This document shows positions 27,404 through 36,990 of a DNA stretch of 59,799 nucleotides, one piece after another. Origin of the DNA: Deltaproteobacteria bacterium (lineage in GTDB: Bacteria; Desulfobacterota; Desulfarculia; JACQYL01); the NCBI GenBank assembly GCA_016208165.1, contig JACQYL010000087.1, forward strand, positions 1-59,799, read 5' to 3'. A program made the position numbers and the translations under genes. Below the pieces are notes generated by a model. It searched no databases and was not told the DNA's origin. It worked only from the letters and a program-made list of their open reading frames with translations. How positions within the stretch are numbered: the stretch's first letter is position 1; every line of letters starts with the position of its first letter.

Positions 27404-29383
27404 CTACATGGAATCACCCGCCATACCCAAACGTGCCTGGTAGCCTTCATTCCATGATGAATCGGTCACTTCGGAATAGGACTTCGAACTTGGTGTGAAG
27501 TAAACGAGTTCCATACCCATCCACGTCGGAGTGACCGTACCGCTCCAGTTTGTCGGCACCATCATATAATACGTGCCGGTATCGTCCACTTTGGCGTAAG
27601 CATACTGGGAGTCTTCCTCGTTATAGAAAAAGATCCTCACCGCACTGTACGATCCTGAAAAACCCACAAACGTTATGTCGCCCGAGATCGCATGATAATT
27701 CGTCTGTCCCTCTGCAACGATGGTCACAAAATTCTGCTCGAATAGGGGTGCAGTGACGTTCACGTAGGCTATCTCGCTCGGACCGAACAGCGCGAATTCC
27801 TCCGAGGGTTGAATGGTCCCGGACCAGTCATACGGGACTTGCACAGTGTAGTAGCCCTCTGCGTCCGTGCTGATTGCGCCGATTCCGGTGACCGACAGCG
27901 ACGTGTTCGGATGTCCTTCGTCAGACAGATAGCCGAATGTCATCCGCCCGGATATGGTAATAGCGGCCTCAAAATCCTGGCCCTCCTGATCATCCATCTG
28001 GTTACTGTAGCTATAAGTAGCCGGAGTAAAATTGTACCCCTGCAGCGATGCCGAGATGGTTCCGCTCCAGTCGTAGGGAACCTCGACGCTGTATTCGCCC
28101 GCGTCATCCGAGACGGCCGATCCGCCTCCGTTACTCGCGGTCACGGTTACGCCGCTCAGGCCCGATCCGTTCAGGCGGACGGTCCCCGATATAGCGAATT
28201 TGATCTCTTCCGCCTGGAAATTCAGTATTTTGTCGGAGGTCAGGTTGCTGAAAAATCCGGAAGCAGGTGTAAAAGCGTATCCGGTCAGCGAAGGAGTGAC
28301 GGCGCCGCTCCAATTGTAGGGAACCGCGATGCTGTAGTTGCCGGCGGTGTCCGTTTCATCGGTGCCTCCACCGTCACTTGCCGATACCTCGACGCTGGGC
28401 AGCCCGGAGCCCTGAACAGTCACCTTCCCGGAAATGATTAGAGCCGCGGGGAGGTTCACCTGGATGTAGTCAAGGGCAATGCACGAGCTGGTCAATGTGC
28501 CGTTGCTCATAGTCACAACCACGTCATAGGTTCCGGGAGTAGTATACGTGTGCGAAGGGTGCTGTTCGTCACTCGTGGTGTTGTCTCCGAATTCCCAATG
28601 CCAGCTGGTCATGCCGATGGTGGAAAGATCCGTGAAGTGAACCTCCAGAGGGACCAGACCGGACGTAGGCGTGGCTTGAAAAGCCACGTCAAGGGCGCCC
28701 GGAGAGAAAGCTCTGCCGATCTGATAGCTAAAAGGGCCGGCCACGGCAGGGGAGGCCCCTGAAACCACAGGCTCTACACTCACCGTACCCGAGCCGGAGC
28801 CGGTAAACACCAGAGTCATCAGCTCGTCTCCGGCTCCCATGCTGGTTGCGCTGAACAAGAAGGTGGATATGTCCGCCTGGAAGGCCCGAAATACGACTCC
28901 GTCATACGTGTATATCACTATGGTGGAATTCGATTCGTAATCCTGAACGTACATACTGAAATCGCCCGCCGTGTTCTTCCAAATCCCCGAATGCATGGTT
29001 CGAACGGCGTCGAAGGCTTTTTCGATACTCAAATTGACGGGCTGCGAAGGGAGGGCGTTGTCCGTGATCTTGGCTGCGCCGTGGTTATCGGACACGAACA
29101 TGATTTGGATGTTTCTGGATGGGTCGGTCTCAGAGTCGAGGGAATCCGCTTCAAAGGTGGCGCCCGACATGTCTCCGAGGAAGGCGTGGAATGTGGTCCC
29201 ATCGGTGGTGTAGATCACCACGGTAGCGCCGCTGGAATAGTGTTGAATATAAAAACCGTACGTGGACGGCAGCCCTTCATCCTTCCAGATTCCCTGATAC
29301 TGGGCGTGCGCAATCCCAACACAGAGAAGGGAAAGCACCGCCGCCAACATCCAGATCAGCTGAAAACGGCTTAACTTTTTCAT
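27404..29383 (-). CDS. Large secreted protein: duplicated N-domain, PKD, four Ig-like repeats
   Basis: This 659-aa exported protein starts with a signal peptide ending AHA (residue 27). Two copies of one domain follow (about 30-125 and 132-230: GIWK...YIQHYSSGATVVIYTTDG and GIWK...YVQDYESNSTIVIYTYDG). Then comes a PKD domain (about 235-312, WHWEFGDNTTSDEQHPSHTY) and four carboxypeptidase-regulatory-like beta repeats (315-640; each with a VPYDWSGT- or VPTNWSGT-type motif). TAAGGAG lies upstream of the ATG. The make-up is that of a surface or extracellular binding protein; no catalytic motif is visible. The repeats share DNA similarity and may recombine. Confidence 0.82.
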   Translation of the reverse strand: MKKLSRFQLIWMLAAVLSLLCVGIAHAQYQGIWKDEGLPSTYGFYIQHYSSGATVVIYTTDGTTFHAFLGDMSGATFEADSLDSETDPSRNIQIMFVSDNHGAAKITDNALPSQPVNLSIEKAFDAVRTMHSGIWKNTAGDFSMYVQDYESNSTIVIYTYDGVVFRAFQADISTFLFSATSMGAGDELMTLVFTGSGSGTVSVEPVVSGASPAVAGPFSYQIGRAFSPGALDVAFQATPTSGLVPLEVHFTDLSTIGMTSWHWEFGDNTTSDEQHPSHTYTTPGTYDVVVTMSNGTLTSSCIALDYIQVNLPAALIISGKVTVQGSGLPSVEVSASDGGGTDETDTAGNYSIAVPYNWSGAVTPSLTGYAFTPASGFFSNLTSDKILNFQAEEIKFAISGTVRLNGSGLSGVTVTASNGGGSAVSDDAGEYSVEVPYDWSGTISASLQGYNFTPATYSYSNQMDDQEGQDFEAAITISGRMTFGYLSDEGHPNTSLSVTGIGAISTDAEGYYTVQVPYDWSGTIQPSEEFALFGPSEIAYVNVTAPLFEQNFVTIVAEGQTNYHAISGDITFVGFSGSYSAVRIFFYNEEDSQYAYAKVDDTGTYYMMVPTNWSGTVTPTWMGMELVYFTPSSKSYSEVTDSSWNEGYQARLGMAGDSM

Positions 29384-29816
29384 GATATCTCCTTACCTGA
29401 CTCTGGTCGGATGGCTAAGACGCTCATCCTCGTCCCGTCGCATTCGAAAAAGCGGTGATGCGCGAATCTGCCCTGGGGAGAAAACACGAAACAGCCCGGG
29501 CCGCCGCTACTCGGCCGCTGTCCCGGTAGGTCGGCGTGTCCCAGGAGGGCTTGTTATTCGTCGTCGGCACTGAACGGCCACTATTTTGCTGTTTCGACCA
29601 TGGCGTGTCAAGATTTCATTGAGGATCGACGGCTGGACTGTCGGTGGTCGGATTGGGGCGGATTAGGTCTTGCGGCAAGTGCGTTGACACGGAAAATCCG
29701 AAAAAAGAAGGCTCCTATCAATTCCGGAGCTCAACTTTTCTTTGATTTTGTCGATGATATATGCAATGCTTGTCTTGCAGTGAATGACAACGAGCCCCCT
29801 ATATAGGAGGAACACC
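29384..29816. other. Divergent intergenic region
   Basis: I see no gene in these 430 bases between the surface-protein gene and the rod-like gene. The left half is GC-rich and the right half AT-richer, ending in the AGGAGG site of the next gene. No riboswitch pattern was recognised. Confidence 0.4.
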
Positions 29817-30170
29817 GTGATCTCAGGCATCTCCAGCGCCTTGTCCGCCCTTACGGCGTTCACGAATCAGGCCCGGGTTATTGCCAACAACGTGGCGAAC
29901 GTGAACACCGACGGGTTCAAGAAGTCACGGGCCGAGTTCAAATCCGATCCCGAGGGCGGAGTCTCCGTGTCGGTCAGAAAAATCGATACCCCTGGTGCGC
30001 TCATGGCTCAACAGACCGAAAACGGGTTGGAACTGAAAGAAAGTTCGAACGTAGATCTGGCTGAAGAATTCGTTCAGACGATCGTCAATGAACGGGCGTT
30101 TGAAGCCAACGTGAAGACGCTTCAAGCGGAAGACGAAAAGATGGGTCACCTGCTGGATGTGATTGGATAG
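29817..30170 (+). CDS. Flagellar rod-like (FlgC/FlgB family) protein, orphan
   Basis: The GTG start at 29817 has a strong AGGAGG site seven bases upstream; an upstream in-frame ATG at 29784 lacks one. The 117-aa protein shows the N-terminal rod signature (ALTAFTNQARVIANNVANVN followed by TDGFKKSR) and a C-terminal helix with the family pattern (NVDLAEEFVQTIVNERAFEA). Such proteins build the axial rod, hook or filament of flagella. It is shorter than typical FlgC and no flagellar gene lies near. A free-standing rod-like gene of this size is known to me from other deltaproteobacterial genomes; its role is unknown. Confidence 0.82.
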   Translation: MISGISSALSALTAFTNQARVIANNVANVNTDGFKKSRAEFKSDPEGGVSVSVRKIDTPGALMAQQTENGLELKESSNVDLAEEFVQTIVNERAFEANVKTLQAEDEKMGHLLDVIG

Positions 30171-30263
30171 ACGAATTCAGCAAGAGCCGGCCGAAGAAAC
30201 ATCCCCTCTCCGGATGTCGTTTTTTTCCGGAGCACTCGGACGGAGAACCGTCGCTTTGGCTGA

Positions 30264-30986
30264 TTACGCGACTACGTCCAGTTTTCGATCCCCAATGAAC
30301 GTTTCCGGGCGAATCGTTCGGTAGGCCCTGTTCTGTTCGTACTCAACGCCCATGCTCCTTTGTAGAAGCAGTTCCTTCTCTTGCTCCCCCAGAACGCTCG
30401 CCACCAATACGCCCTGATCGGGATTGAAGCCCGGCCAGTAATCCTTGTTTCGGACGGGAAGAATGCGTTCTTCCAGCCGCTGCATACGGTTGGCGACTTC
30501 TTTTACAGTGCCGTATAGCCGATTTAGCCGTTCGATCAGATAAGCGATTCCGGGGTGATTCGAAGGCTGGTTCGTTGCCACGGGATCGACGGCCTGTCCG
30601 GCATAGCCGACTTCCAACGGTTCCGTATCAACAGTGGCTTGGGGGCTTTCACCATCCGAAGGGCGTTTCAAGAACCCCTTTAGTTTGGACTTGGACAAGG
30701 AGAACGAAAAGTCTCGATATCGCATGTCCACGGTCAATTTTTGGCCGGCGAACCGCCCGTCGTCACCCCCGCCTTCTTTGGCCTCCCTTTGGTCCCCCTG
30801 ACGCCTGTCCGGATAGAAAAACGGCGAGAACAGGCTTCTAAACAGGCTCCCTAGCTGCACCTTCTTCCCCCCACCCTTCGCCTTCAAGGGGTCCGCCCCC
30901 TGTAGCACACTGCCGGCGGGGAGGCCAAGGATTTTTTCACAACAGCGCTGCAGTTTCTCGCAATTTCTGGCGAAAACACTCCGCAC
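30264..30986 (-). CDS. Unknown protein, 240 aa
   Basis: I do not recognise this family. The likely core begins near residue 85 (VDMRYRDFSFSLSKSKLKGF) and continues through a predicted helix (IAYLIERLNRLYGTVKEVAN followed by RMQRLEERI) to a C-terminal part with GVLVASVLGEQEKELLLQRS. The N-terminal 80 residues are Lys/Gly-rich and resemble translated intergenic DNA, so the true start may be further in (the ATG of MRYRDF at about 30725). No signal peptide or catalytic motif is visible. Confidence 0.5.
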   Translation of the reverse strand: MRSVFARNCEKLQRCCEKILGLPAGSVLQGADPLKAKGGGKKVQLGSLFRSLFSPFFYPDRRQGDQREAKEGGGDDGRFAGQKLTVDMRYRDFSFSLSKSKLKGFLKRPSDGESPQATVDTEPLEVGYAGQAVDPVATNQPSNHPGIAYLIERLNRLYGTVKEVANRMQRLEERILPVRNKDYWPGFNPDQGVLVASVLGEQEKELLLQRSMGVEYEQNRAYRTIRPETFIGDRKLDVVA

Positions 30987-31097
30987 TTTTCAACCAGTCG
31001 CCCAACGCCCTTCAATCTGATTCGCGCTTCGAGCATACGACGCGTATTAGCTTTCGCTCAACCATTCAACCTAAAGAATCTTAAGGCGGCAGCGCTG

Positions 31098-31126
31098 TTG
31101 ACAGCAATACAAAACGTGTTCATAAT
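31098..31126 (+). promoter_or_regulatory. Sigma-70-type promoter of purM
   Basis: TTGACA (31098-31103), a 17-base spacer and CATAAT (31121-31126) form a near-consensus promoter 33 bases before the purM ATG. Confidence 0.75.
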
Positions 31127-31158
31127 CAATCCATTCTTTTGGTGAGTCGGGGGCAAAC

Positions 31159-32205
31159 ATGAAAGCGGATCGATACAAAGAGGCCGGGGTGGATATCGAC
31201 ACTGGAAACCGGTTTGTCGAAATGATCAAACCCTTGGTTCGTCAGACATACCACTCGAGCGTAATAACCGACATCGGAAGCTTCTCCGGCCTGTACTCCT
31301 TACCCATTGAGGGCATGGCCAGGCCTGTTCTGGTCGGGTCCACCGACGGGGTGGGGACAAAGCTCAGAATCGCCCAGATGCTGAACCGTCACAAGACGAT
31401 TGGCATAGACCTTGTTGCGATGTGCGTGAACGACATCATCGTCAACGGCGCGAAGCCTCTGTTTTTTCTGGACTATCTGGCTATGGGCAAGTTGGATCCT
31501 GATCTTGCCCTGGAAATTGTGGAAGGCATTGCAGAAGGCTGCAAGCAGGCTTCATGTGCTCTTATTGGCGGCGAAACAGCTGAAATGCCGGGCTTTTACA
31601 AAGAGGGCGAATATGAACTCGCCGGTTTTGTTGTGGGAATCGTGGATAACGATCGGATCATCGACGGGTCGGAAATCGGCGTCGGAGATAAACTGATAGG
31701 CATCGCCAGCAGCGGGCTGCACAGCAACGGCTATTCGCTGGTTCGAAAAATCGTGTTTGAAGAACTCGCGATGCAGCCCGATACGTACGTTGAGGAACTA
31801 CAGACGACGATCGGCGAAGAACTTCTGAAGCCCACGAAGATCTACTGGGAGCTGATCCACAACTTGATACGTGATTTCAAACTGCTGGGCATCAGTCATA
31901 TCACTGGAGGCGGCATCGTCGACAACCTTCCGCGTATCCTTCCCCGACCGTGTCAGGCGGTGGTTCACAGAGGAAGCTGGAATCCGCCCCCGATTTTCAA
32001 GTTTCTGCAGGAGAAGGGGAACATCCCCAACGATGAGATGGCCAGAACGTTCAACATCGGTCTGGGTCTCATTATCGTCGTGCAGCAGGAACAGGCGGAA
32101 GAGATAGCCGAACGAGCCAAAGCCATGGGAGAAACAGCCTACCTGATCGGTGAGATCGTCGAGCGGGCTGAAGGTGACGTGCCTATCCGATTCGCAAACT
32201 CATGA
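31159..32205 (+). CDS. purM: Phosphoribosylformylglycinamidine cyclo-ligase (AIR synthetase)
   Basis: PurM closes the imidazole ring of aminoimidazole ribotide, the fifth step of purine synthesis, using ATP. Family motifs are GSTDGVGTKLRIAQ, the metal/phosphate-binding DLVAMCVNDIIVNGAKPLFF, LIGGETAEMPGFY and GIASSGLHSNGYSLVRK, followed by SHITGGGIVDNLPRILP. The length, 348 aa, is standard. It has its own promoter and overlaps the DUF523 gene by four bases (ATGA). Confidence 0.95.
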   Translation: MKADRYKEAGVDIDTGNRFVEMIKPLVRQTYHSSVITDIGSFSGLYSLPIEGMARPVLVGSTDGVGTKLRIAQMLNRHKTIGIDLVAMCVNDIIVNGAKPLFFLDYLAMGKLDPDLALEIVEGIAEGCKQASCALIGGETAEMPGFYKEGEYELAGFVVGIVDNDRIIDGSEIGVGDKLIGIASSGLHSNGYSLVRKIVFEELAMQPDTYVEELQTTIGEELLKPTKIYWELIHNLIRDFKLLGISHITGGGIVDNLPRILPRPCQAVVHRGSWNPPPIFKFLQEKGNIPNDEMARTFNIGLGLIIVVQQEQAEEIAERAKAMGETAYLIGEIVERAEGDVPIRFANS

Positions 32206-32612
32206 TTCTCGTCAGTGCGTGTCTGTTGGGAGTCTCTTGCCGATACGATGGGAATTCCGCCGCGAGCCGTCGGCTCGTTCTTAGTCTTGCGGATCAATCC
32301 TGTCTGGCCGTCTGCCCCGAAGTGCTGGGGGGACTCTCCATACCCCGGTCGCCGGCCCGGATTTTCGGCGGTGATGGTATGCGAGTGCTCGACGGAGCCG
32401 CTTTCGTTCGAAGCGATAAAGACGTGGATGTGACCGCACAATTTGTGGATGGAGCAAAACGGACCTTGGACCTGGCGCTGAGGTTTCGGGTGACTGCCTG
32501 CTATCTCAAATCCCGAAGTCCTTCGTGCGGCTGTAAGTCGTATCCGGAGCGACCCGTGGGGGTCACGGCGGCGCTTTTGATGCATCGCGGATTTCCGGTA
32601 ATGGAGATGTGA
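32202..32612 (+). CDS. DUF523 protein
   Basis: The 136-aa protein begins ILVSACLLGVSCRYDGNS and carries CPEVLGGL and YLKSRSPSCGCK, the conserved Cys-rich motifs of DUF523. These suggest metal or Fe-S binding, but the biochemical role is not established. Translation is coupled to purM through an ATGA overlap, which may reflect simple co-transcription rather than a purine role. Confidence 0.9.
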   Translation: MILVSACLLGVSCRYDGNSAASRRLVLSLADQSCLAVCPEVLGGLSIPRSPARIFGGDGMRVLDGAAFVRSDKDVDVTAQFVDGAKRTLDLALRFRVTACYLKSRSPSCGCKSYPERPVGVTAALLMHRGFPVMEM

Positions 32613-32778
32613 CGCACTTCACCGTCGCGCAAGGCGATTCCACCAAGGCGCCGATGCTACCTGATGAAGAGCTCTAGACGGACCGCCTTGAGCATTTCAA
32701 TCCATATCGATCCGCACCCGGCCCGCTTGGACAACTTCCTATAGCGTCGGCGCCGCCGTCTCCTTAAACCCGCCTTGC

Positions 32779-32807
32779 TTGACACTTAGTCCGGCCGGAC
32801 TTAGGTT
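32779..32807 (+). promoter_or_regulatory. Promoter with a perfect 14-bp palindrome in its spacer
   Basis: TTGACA (32779-32784), a 17-base spacer and TAGGTT (32802-32807) precede the M16 peptidase gene by 40 bases. The spacer contains AGTCCGGCCGGACT (32788-32801), perfectly self-complementary. An operator in that position would block RNA polymerase, so the peptidase is probably under specific repression. The regulator is not in the neighbourhood. Confidence 0.65.
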
Positions 32808-32847
32808 CGATTATTACCGATTTGTTGCATTTCAGATTGGAGAAGTC

Positions 32848-35595
32848 ATGCGACGCTTTCCAGTGCTTTCAGTCTGCTGCATGCTGGTTGTCTTCCTGAT
32901 ATCCGGCGTGCTGTTTCAAGGTCACGCTTCGGGTCAGGAAGTGCGACCTTCCGACGCATACCGCGTCCCGAGCCTCACCATGCTGACTCCGGAGGAGCGC
33001 GGCGCCGTGGACAGGGTCATTCCGTCTTTGGAAAGAGACCTCTGGGTAACATTGAAGAACGGCCTAACGGTTATCCTTCGCGAAGTACCCGGTGCTCCGG
33101 CGGTGTCCAACCAGGTGTGGATTAAAACGGGTTCCATTTTCGAAGGGAAAGATCTCTCCGCCGGGATGACTCACTACCTTGAACACATCGTTTCCGGCGG
33201 CGCCACAGAGCGACGTACGGAGGAGCAGAACAAGGAACTCCTGAGAAAACTGGGAGGGGCGACCAACGCGTACACCTCGTTCGACCGTACGGTTTATTTC
33301 ATCGACACCACACCGGATAAAGTCAAAGAGGCGCTGGACCTTTTGCTTTCCTACGCAACGGAGTGCGTGCTGGACCTCAAAGAAGTGGAACGCGAGAAGA
33401 AAGTCATTGAGCGCGAAATCCTGATGAACCAGAACAACCCCGATAGGGAGCTGTGGAAGCTGTTTTCCGAAACGGCCTATCTTGATAATCCGGTCCGGTA
33501 TCCCATCATTGGCTATCTATCGAGGTTCCTTCAGGTGCAACAAAAGGACCTCGAGGCCTATTACAAAGACCGCTATGTCCTTTCCAATATGATTGTGTCC
33601 GTCGCGGGAGGCGTGGATCCCCGACAGGCGCTTAAGGCCGTGATTTCTCTCACCAAGGATACTCCCATCTCGATCCCTAAACCAGTGTACATCCCTGAAG
33701 AGCCCCCCCAGACTGCCCCGAGACGGGCCGAAATCCGGTCTGCGATCGCTCGCGTTGCGCGCATCGAGGCAGGATTCCGTACTGTGCGTTTAACCGACCC
33801 GGACCTGTACGCCTTGGATGTGTTGGCGATGGTTATGGGAGACGGTAGAACTTCGAGATTGCACCAAGCCCTGAAAGAGCAGGACCAGTTCGTACTGTCC
33901 GTGTCCAGCTCGAGCTGGACTCCATGGTTTGTGAACGGCGTTTTCTCCGTGTCCATGGAGCTGTCGCCGGAAAATGTGGACGCAGCCCTTGACCGTATGT
34001 GGGCTGAAATTGGGAAAATGCAGAAGGAGGGTCCTCTTCCCGATGAATTGGAGCGGGCCAAACGAAAAGTCCAGGCGCAGTACGTTTACAACCAGCAGTC
34101 GCCCTCCGGCATGGCGCGTGAACTGGCATCTTCGGTCTATTCCAGCGGGGACGCCTATTTCAATCGTTTCTACACGGATCGTATTCAGGAGGTTACGGCC
34201 GAACAGGTGCAAGCAGCCGCCCGGAGCTACCTCAGGCCGAACCGGATTACAGTGGCGGTCATGCGGCCGGAAATCCAGGCGAAAGCCGACAACGAGCCCG
34301 GTGAAGTCTCAAAAGCCCTTTCTCCCGTACAAATGCACACGTTGGACAACGGGCTGAGAGTTCTTCTCCAAAACGATGAGACTCTGCCCATGGTGGCGAT
34401 TCGCCTGTACGGAGATGGAGGAACCCGCTACGACCCCCCTGAAGAGCCTGGGCTGTGCCACTTTATGGCAAGAATGCTGACTCGGGGCGCCGGGGACCTG
34501 ACCGCAAACGACATCGATCGGCGAGTGGAGGACATGGGTGCGGAGTTGGCTTCGGGTTCCGGACGCAACACCTACTATCTGCGAGGAGACGCCCTGAAAG
34601 CCGACTTCGAACGGATGATGGAACTCATGGCTACGGTGCTGACGGGACCCACTTTTCCAGAGGAAGAAATCTCGAAACTCAGGCAGGACACTCTGTTGGC
34701 CATCCATCGTATGGACGAGAATTGGGTACAGGAGGTGGACCGGATCTTCCGGCGGAGTCAGTTCGATAAGGACCACCTGAAAAACGATATCCTTGGCGAT
34801 ACGACATCGGTTTCCGCCCTTACGCGACCGGAACTCGTCCGTTTCCATAAGGAGCTCATCCAACCGAATCACATGGTGCTGGCCGTTTTCGGAGATGTCA
34901 AGACCGACGAAGTCATTCCAGTGATTGAGAAAACGTTTGGAAAACTCAAAGCCGCAGAGCTTCCATCCGTAGAGGAGTATCCTCGAGAATTCCAGATTAA
35001 ACAGGATGAGGTCATAAGCAGGAAGGATGAAAAAACCGCCAGCGGCATCATGGTGGTTTACCAGGGAATTCCCCTTCTGGACCCACGAAGACCCTTTATG
35101 GACGTAATCGACGTCATGGAATCGGGCAGGCGCTATCCGGGAGGTTGGTTGTTCGACTCGCTTCGGGGCGGCGACAAGAGTCTCGTTTATGTTGTATCCG
35201 GATACCCGGTATACCATTTTCAGGGTGGCTTCTATGAGATCCTCGCTCAATCGGCTCCTAAGGACTCGGAGGAAGTGATAGGGGTAATCAGAACCCAGAT
35301 GGCGAAGCTTGCGGCCGGCGGTTTTTCCGAGGAAGAACTCGAGCAGGCCAAAGACCTCTGTATAACCGCGCACAAGATCTCGCTGGATACGCTGTCCAGT
35401 CGTGCGGATTCGGCTGCTCTGGATGAACTCGTCGGACTGGGCTACAACTATTCCCAAGAATATCCCGCTCTGATCCGCAGCGTCACGCGCGAGTCGGTGA
35501 TCGATCTGTCAAAGTTGTTATTCGGAGCGGCGGTCGTGGTGAAGACGGAGCCCGCCGGACAAACCGGTGACGTTGCTTACTCGACCGGCCGTTGA
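32848..35595 (+). CDS. Periplasmic M16-family zinc peptidase, two-lobe
   Basis: This 915-aa insulinase-family peptidase has a signal peptide (to about residue 29). The first lobe has the inverted zinc motif H109-Y-L-E112-H113 (GMTHYLEHIVSGG), with the distal Glu ligand in KKVIEREILMNQ. The second lobe (from about residue 500, LDNGLRVLLQNDETLPMVAI) has HFMAR where a zinc motif would be and is therefore structural. The two halves form the clam-shell chamber that degrades peptides. I chose the ATG at 32848 (GGAGAA upstream, signal peptide directly after). It is probably regulated through the palindromic promoter upstream. Confidence 0.92.
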   Translation: MRRFPVLSVCCMLVVFLISGVLFQGHASGQEVRPSDAYRVPSLTMLTPEERGAVDRVIPSLERDLWVTLKNGLTVILREVPGAPAVSNQVWIKTGSIFEGKDLSAGMTHYLEHIVSGGATERRTEEQNKELLRKLGGATNAYTSFDRTVYFIDTTPDKVKEALDLLLSYATECVLDLKEVEREKKVIEREILMNQNNPDRELWKLFSETAYLDNPVRYPIIGYLSRFLQVQQKDLEAYYKDRYVLSNMIVSVAGGVDPRQALKAVISLTKDTPISIPKPVYIPEEPPQTAPRRAEIRSAIARVARIEAGFRTVRLTDPDLYALDVLAMVMGDGRTSRLHQALKEQDQFVLSVSSSSWTPWFVNGVFSVSMELSPENVDAALDRMWAEIGKMQKEGPLPDELERAKRKVQAQYVYNQQSPSGMARELASSVYSSGDAYFNRFYTDRIQEVTAEQVQAAARSYLRPNRITVAVMRPEIQAKADNEPGEVSKALSPVQMHTLDNGLRVLLQNDETLPMVAIRLYGDGGTRYDPPEEPGLCHFMARMLTRGAGDLTANDIDRRVEDMGAELASGSGRNTYYLRGDALKADFERMMELMATVLTGPTFPEEEISKLRQDTLLAIHRMDENWVQEVDRIFRRSQFDKDHLKNDILGDTTSVSALTRPELVRFHKELIQPNHMVLAVFGDVKTDEVIPVIEKTFGKLKAAELPSVEEYPREFQIKQDEVISRKDEKTASGIMVVYQGIPLLDPRRPFMDVIDVMESGRRYPGGWLFDSLRGGDKSLVYVVSGYPVYHFQGGFYEILAQSAPKDSEEVIGVIRTQMAKLAAGGFSEEELEQAKDLCITAHKISLDTLSSRADSAALDELVGLGYNYSQEYPALIRSVTRESVIDLSKLLFGAAVVVKTEPAGQTGDVAYSTGR

Positions 35596-35729
35596 TAGCA
35601 ACGTGGCCCGACTCGAAAGAAACGGCCCTGCGAACTCCTCGGGAAGAAACGGTAGCCATGGCCTTATCGTTTCTACGGAAGGCATTTCCTGTCCCGCCTT
35701 GGAGAGGCCCAAAGCGGGCCAAAAGGGGA

Positions 35730-36890
35730 TCAGTGATGGGAAGAAGACCATAGCTCACATTCGCGAATAAACCGAATGGGGCGGATCATAAAGTAGAAAA
35801 CGGAAAGCGCCGGCGGCAACCGTCTGTAGGTTACGTCCGTGGGTGTGGGGCCAAGCATGGAAAGCAGCAGACGACATTTCCGATGCGCGCCGGACGTGAG
35901 GCGGAAGTAGAACCATTTGCTCTTCAATCTCCACGAAAGGTTCTCCGTGTCCGAGAACATTTGCCCGCGTACCCACGAGGCCAAAGACGGTACGATGGGG
36001 TCGGTTCGAGCGGCACGATGAACGGTCTCGGGGATTTCCACGCCCGTCAGTTCTGAGGCAAGAAACAAACTCAGAAGAAGTATGCGCCGCTGACTGATTG
36101 TTTTCACACGAGAGAGCGTCCGGAACAGGTCCCTCTCCTTGTAACGCTCTACCCATCTTCCAATGTCACATACCCAACGAAGGCTTCTCCAATGGTGTCG
36201 CACTCCATGCACGGAGAGGGCCAGCAGCAAGTCCTCCGGGGAAATCATCGGAACCGGCTTCCCTGCGAGAAGCGTCGTTTCTTTGCGCTCCCAGAATCGG
36301 TCCATATCTATGCCGAAAAAGTACCAGGTCCGGGCCAAAGCCCAGTGGATCTCGATTGGTATGCCTTGCCGATCCACGAATGTGAGGTGGAACTCGTGTG
36401 GTGGAAGCCTGTCTTGGTCGAACTCGAGATGATACCCTGAGGAGAGAAGAACTTGCTTGGATTCATCGAGATCCCGCCGACGCACCAATAAGTCCAAATC
36501 ACCGAAAGATCGGAGTGCCGGGTTTTCGTAGAGAATTCGCGCCAACGCAGGTCCTTTGAACGGTATGGCTTCAATACCTCTCGACGATAGGAGATCCAGA
36601 ATCCCGATGAGTTTTTGTGTGCACCAAACACTCCGCCACGCACTGAACCGATAGCTGCCCCGCATTCGGGATAAAACGTCGTTGGGAATGTTCCTGGGGC
36701 GGAGACGGCGGATCTTCGAGTAGAGGAGCGGCGTCATTCCGTGGGAATCCGACATACGAACGAGATAGGCCCAGTCCAAACGCTGCCGCAACAGGTGTTC
36801 AATGGTCCGCTCGCCCTCCTCGTCCGATCCCAGTTTGGCGCACCAGAGTAGCAGCTCCTGTTCAGGCCCGCCTCCAACGATTCGTTCCAT
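35730..36890 (-). CDS. Nucleotidyltransferase-fold protein (PF14907-like)
   Basis: The 386-aa protein has the pattern of uncharacterised nucleotidyltransferases often found near polysaccharide genes: IEAIPFKGPALARILYENP at about 107-125 and RSFGDLDLLVRRRDLDES, in which GDLDLLV (130-136) carries the two metal-binding Asp of the fold. A third acidic position in PIEIHWAL is also conserved. The C-terminal half is helical and Arg-rich. Substrate unknown. It is convergent with the M16 gene and lies 100 bases upstream of the DUF748 start codon's operon end. Confidence 0.82.
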   Translation of the reverse strand: MERIVGGGPEQELLLWCAKLGSDEEGERTIEHLLRQRLDWAYLVRMSDSHGMTPLLYSKIRRLRPRNIPNDVLSRMRGSYRFSAWRSVWCTQKLIGILDLLSSRGIEAIPFKGPALARILYENPALRSFGDLDLLVRRRDLDESKQVLLSSGYHLEFDQDRLPPHEFHLTFVDRQGIPIEIHWALARTWYFFGIDMDRFWERKETTLLAGKPVPMISPEDLLLALSVHGVRHHWRSLRWVCDIGRWVERYKERDLFRTLSRVKTISQRRILLLSLFLASELTGVEIPETVHRAARTDPIVPSLASWVRGQMFSDTENLSWRLKSKWFYFRLTSGAHRKCRLLLSMLGPTPTDVTYRRLPPALSVFYFMIRPIRFIRECELWSSSHH

Positions 36891-36990
36891 GGGTTCCCCG
36901 TGTCTGTCGCTCTTTGACCAGCCATGCCGGAACAGGCCTGCAACGGTTTGTTCCGCATTCTCCGGAAAAGAGATCCAACGAAGTTGGGCT

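Noticed and set aside
29384-29816. Possible c-di-GMP riboswitch before the PKD protein
   Set aside because: A GCGCATCACCGC-like stretch caught the eye, but the conserved GEMM blocks are absent.
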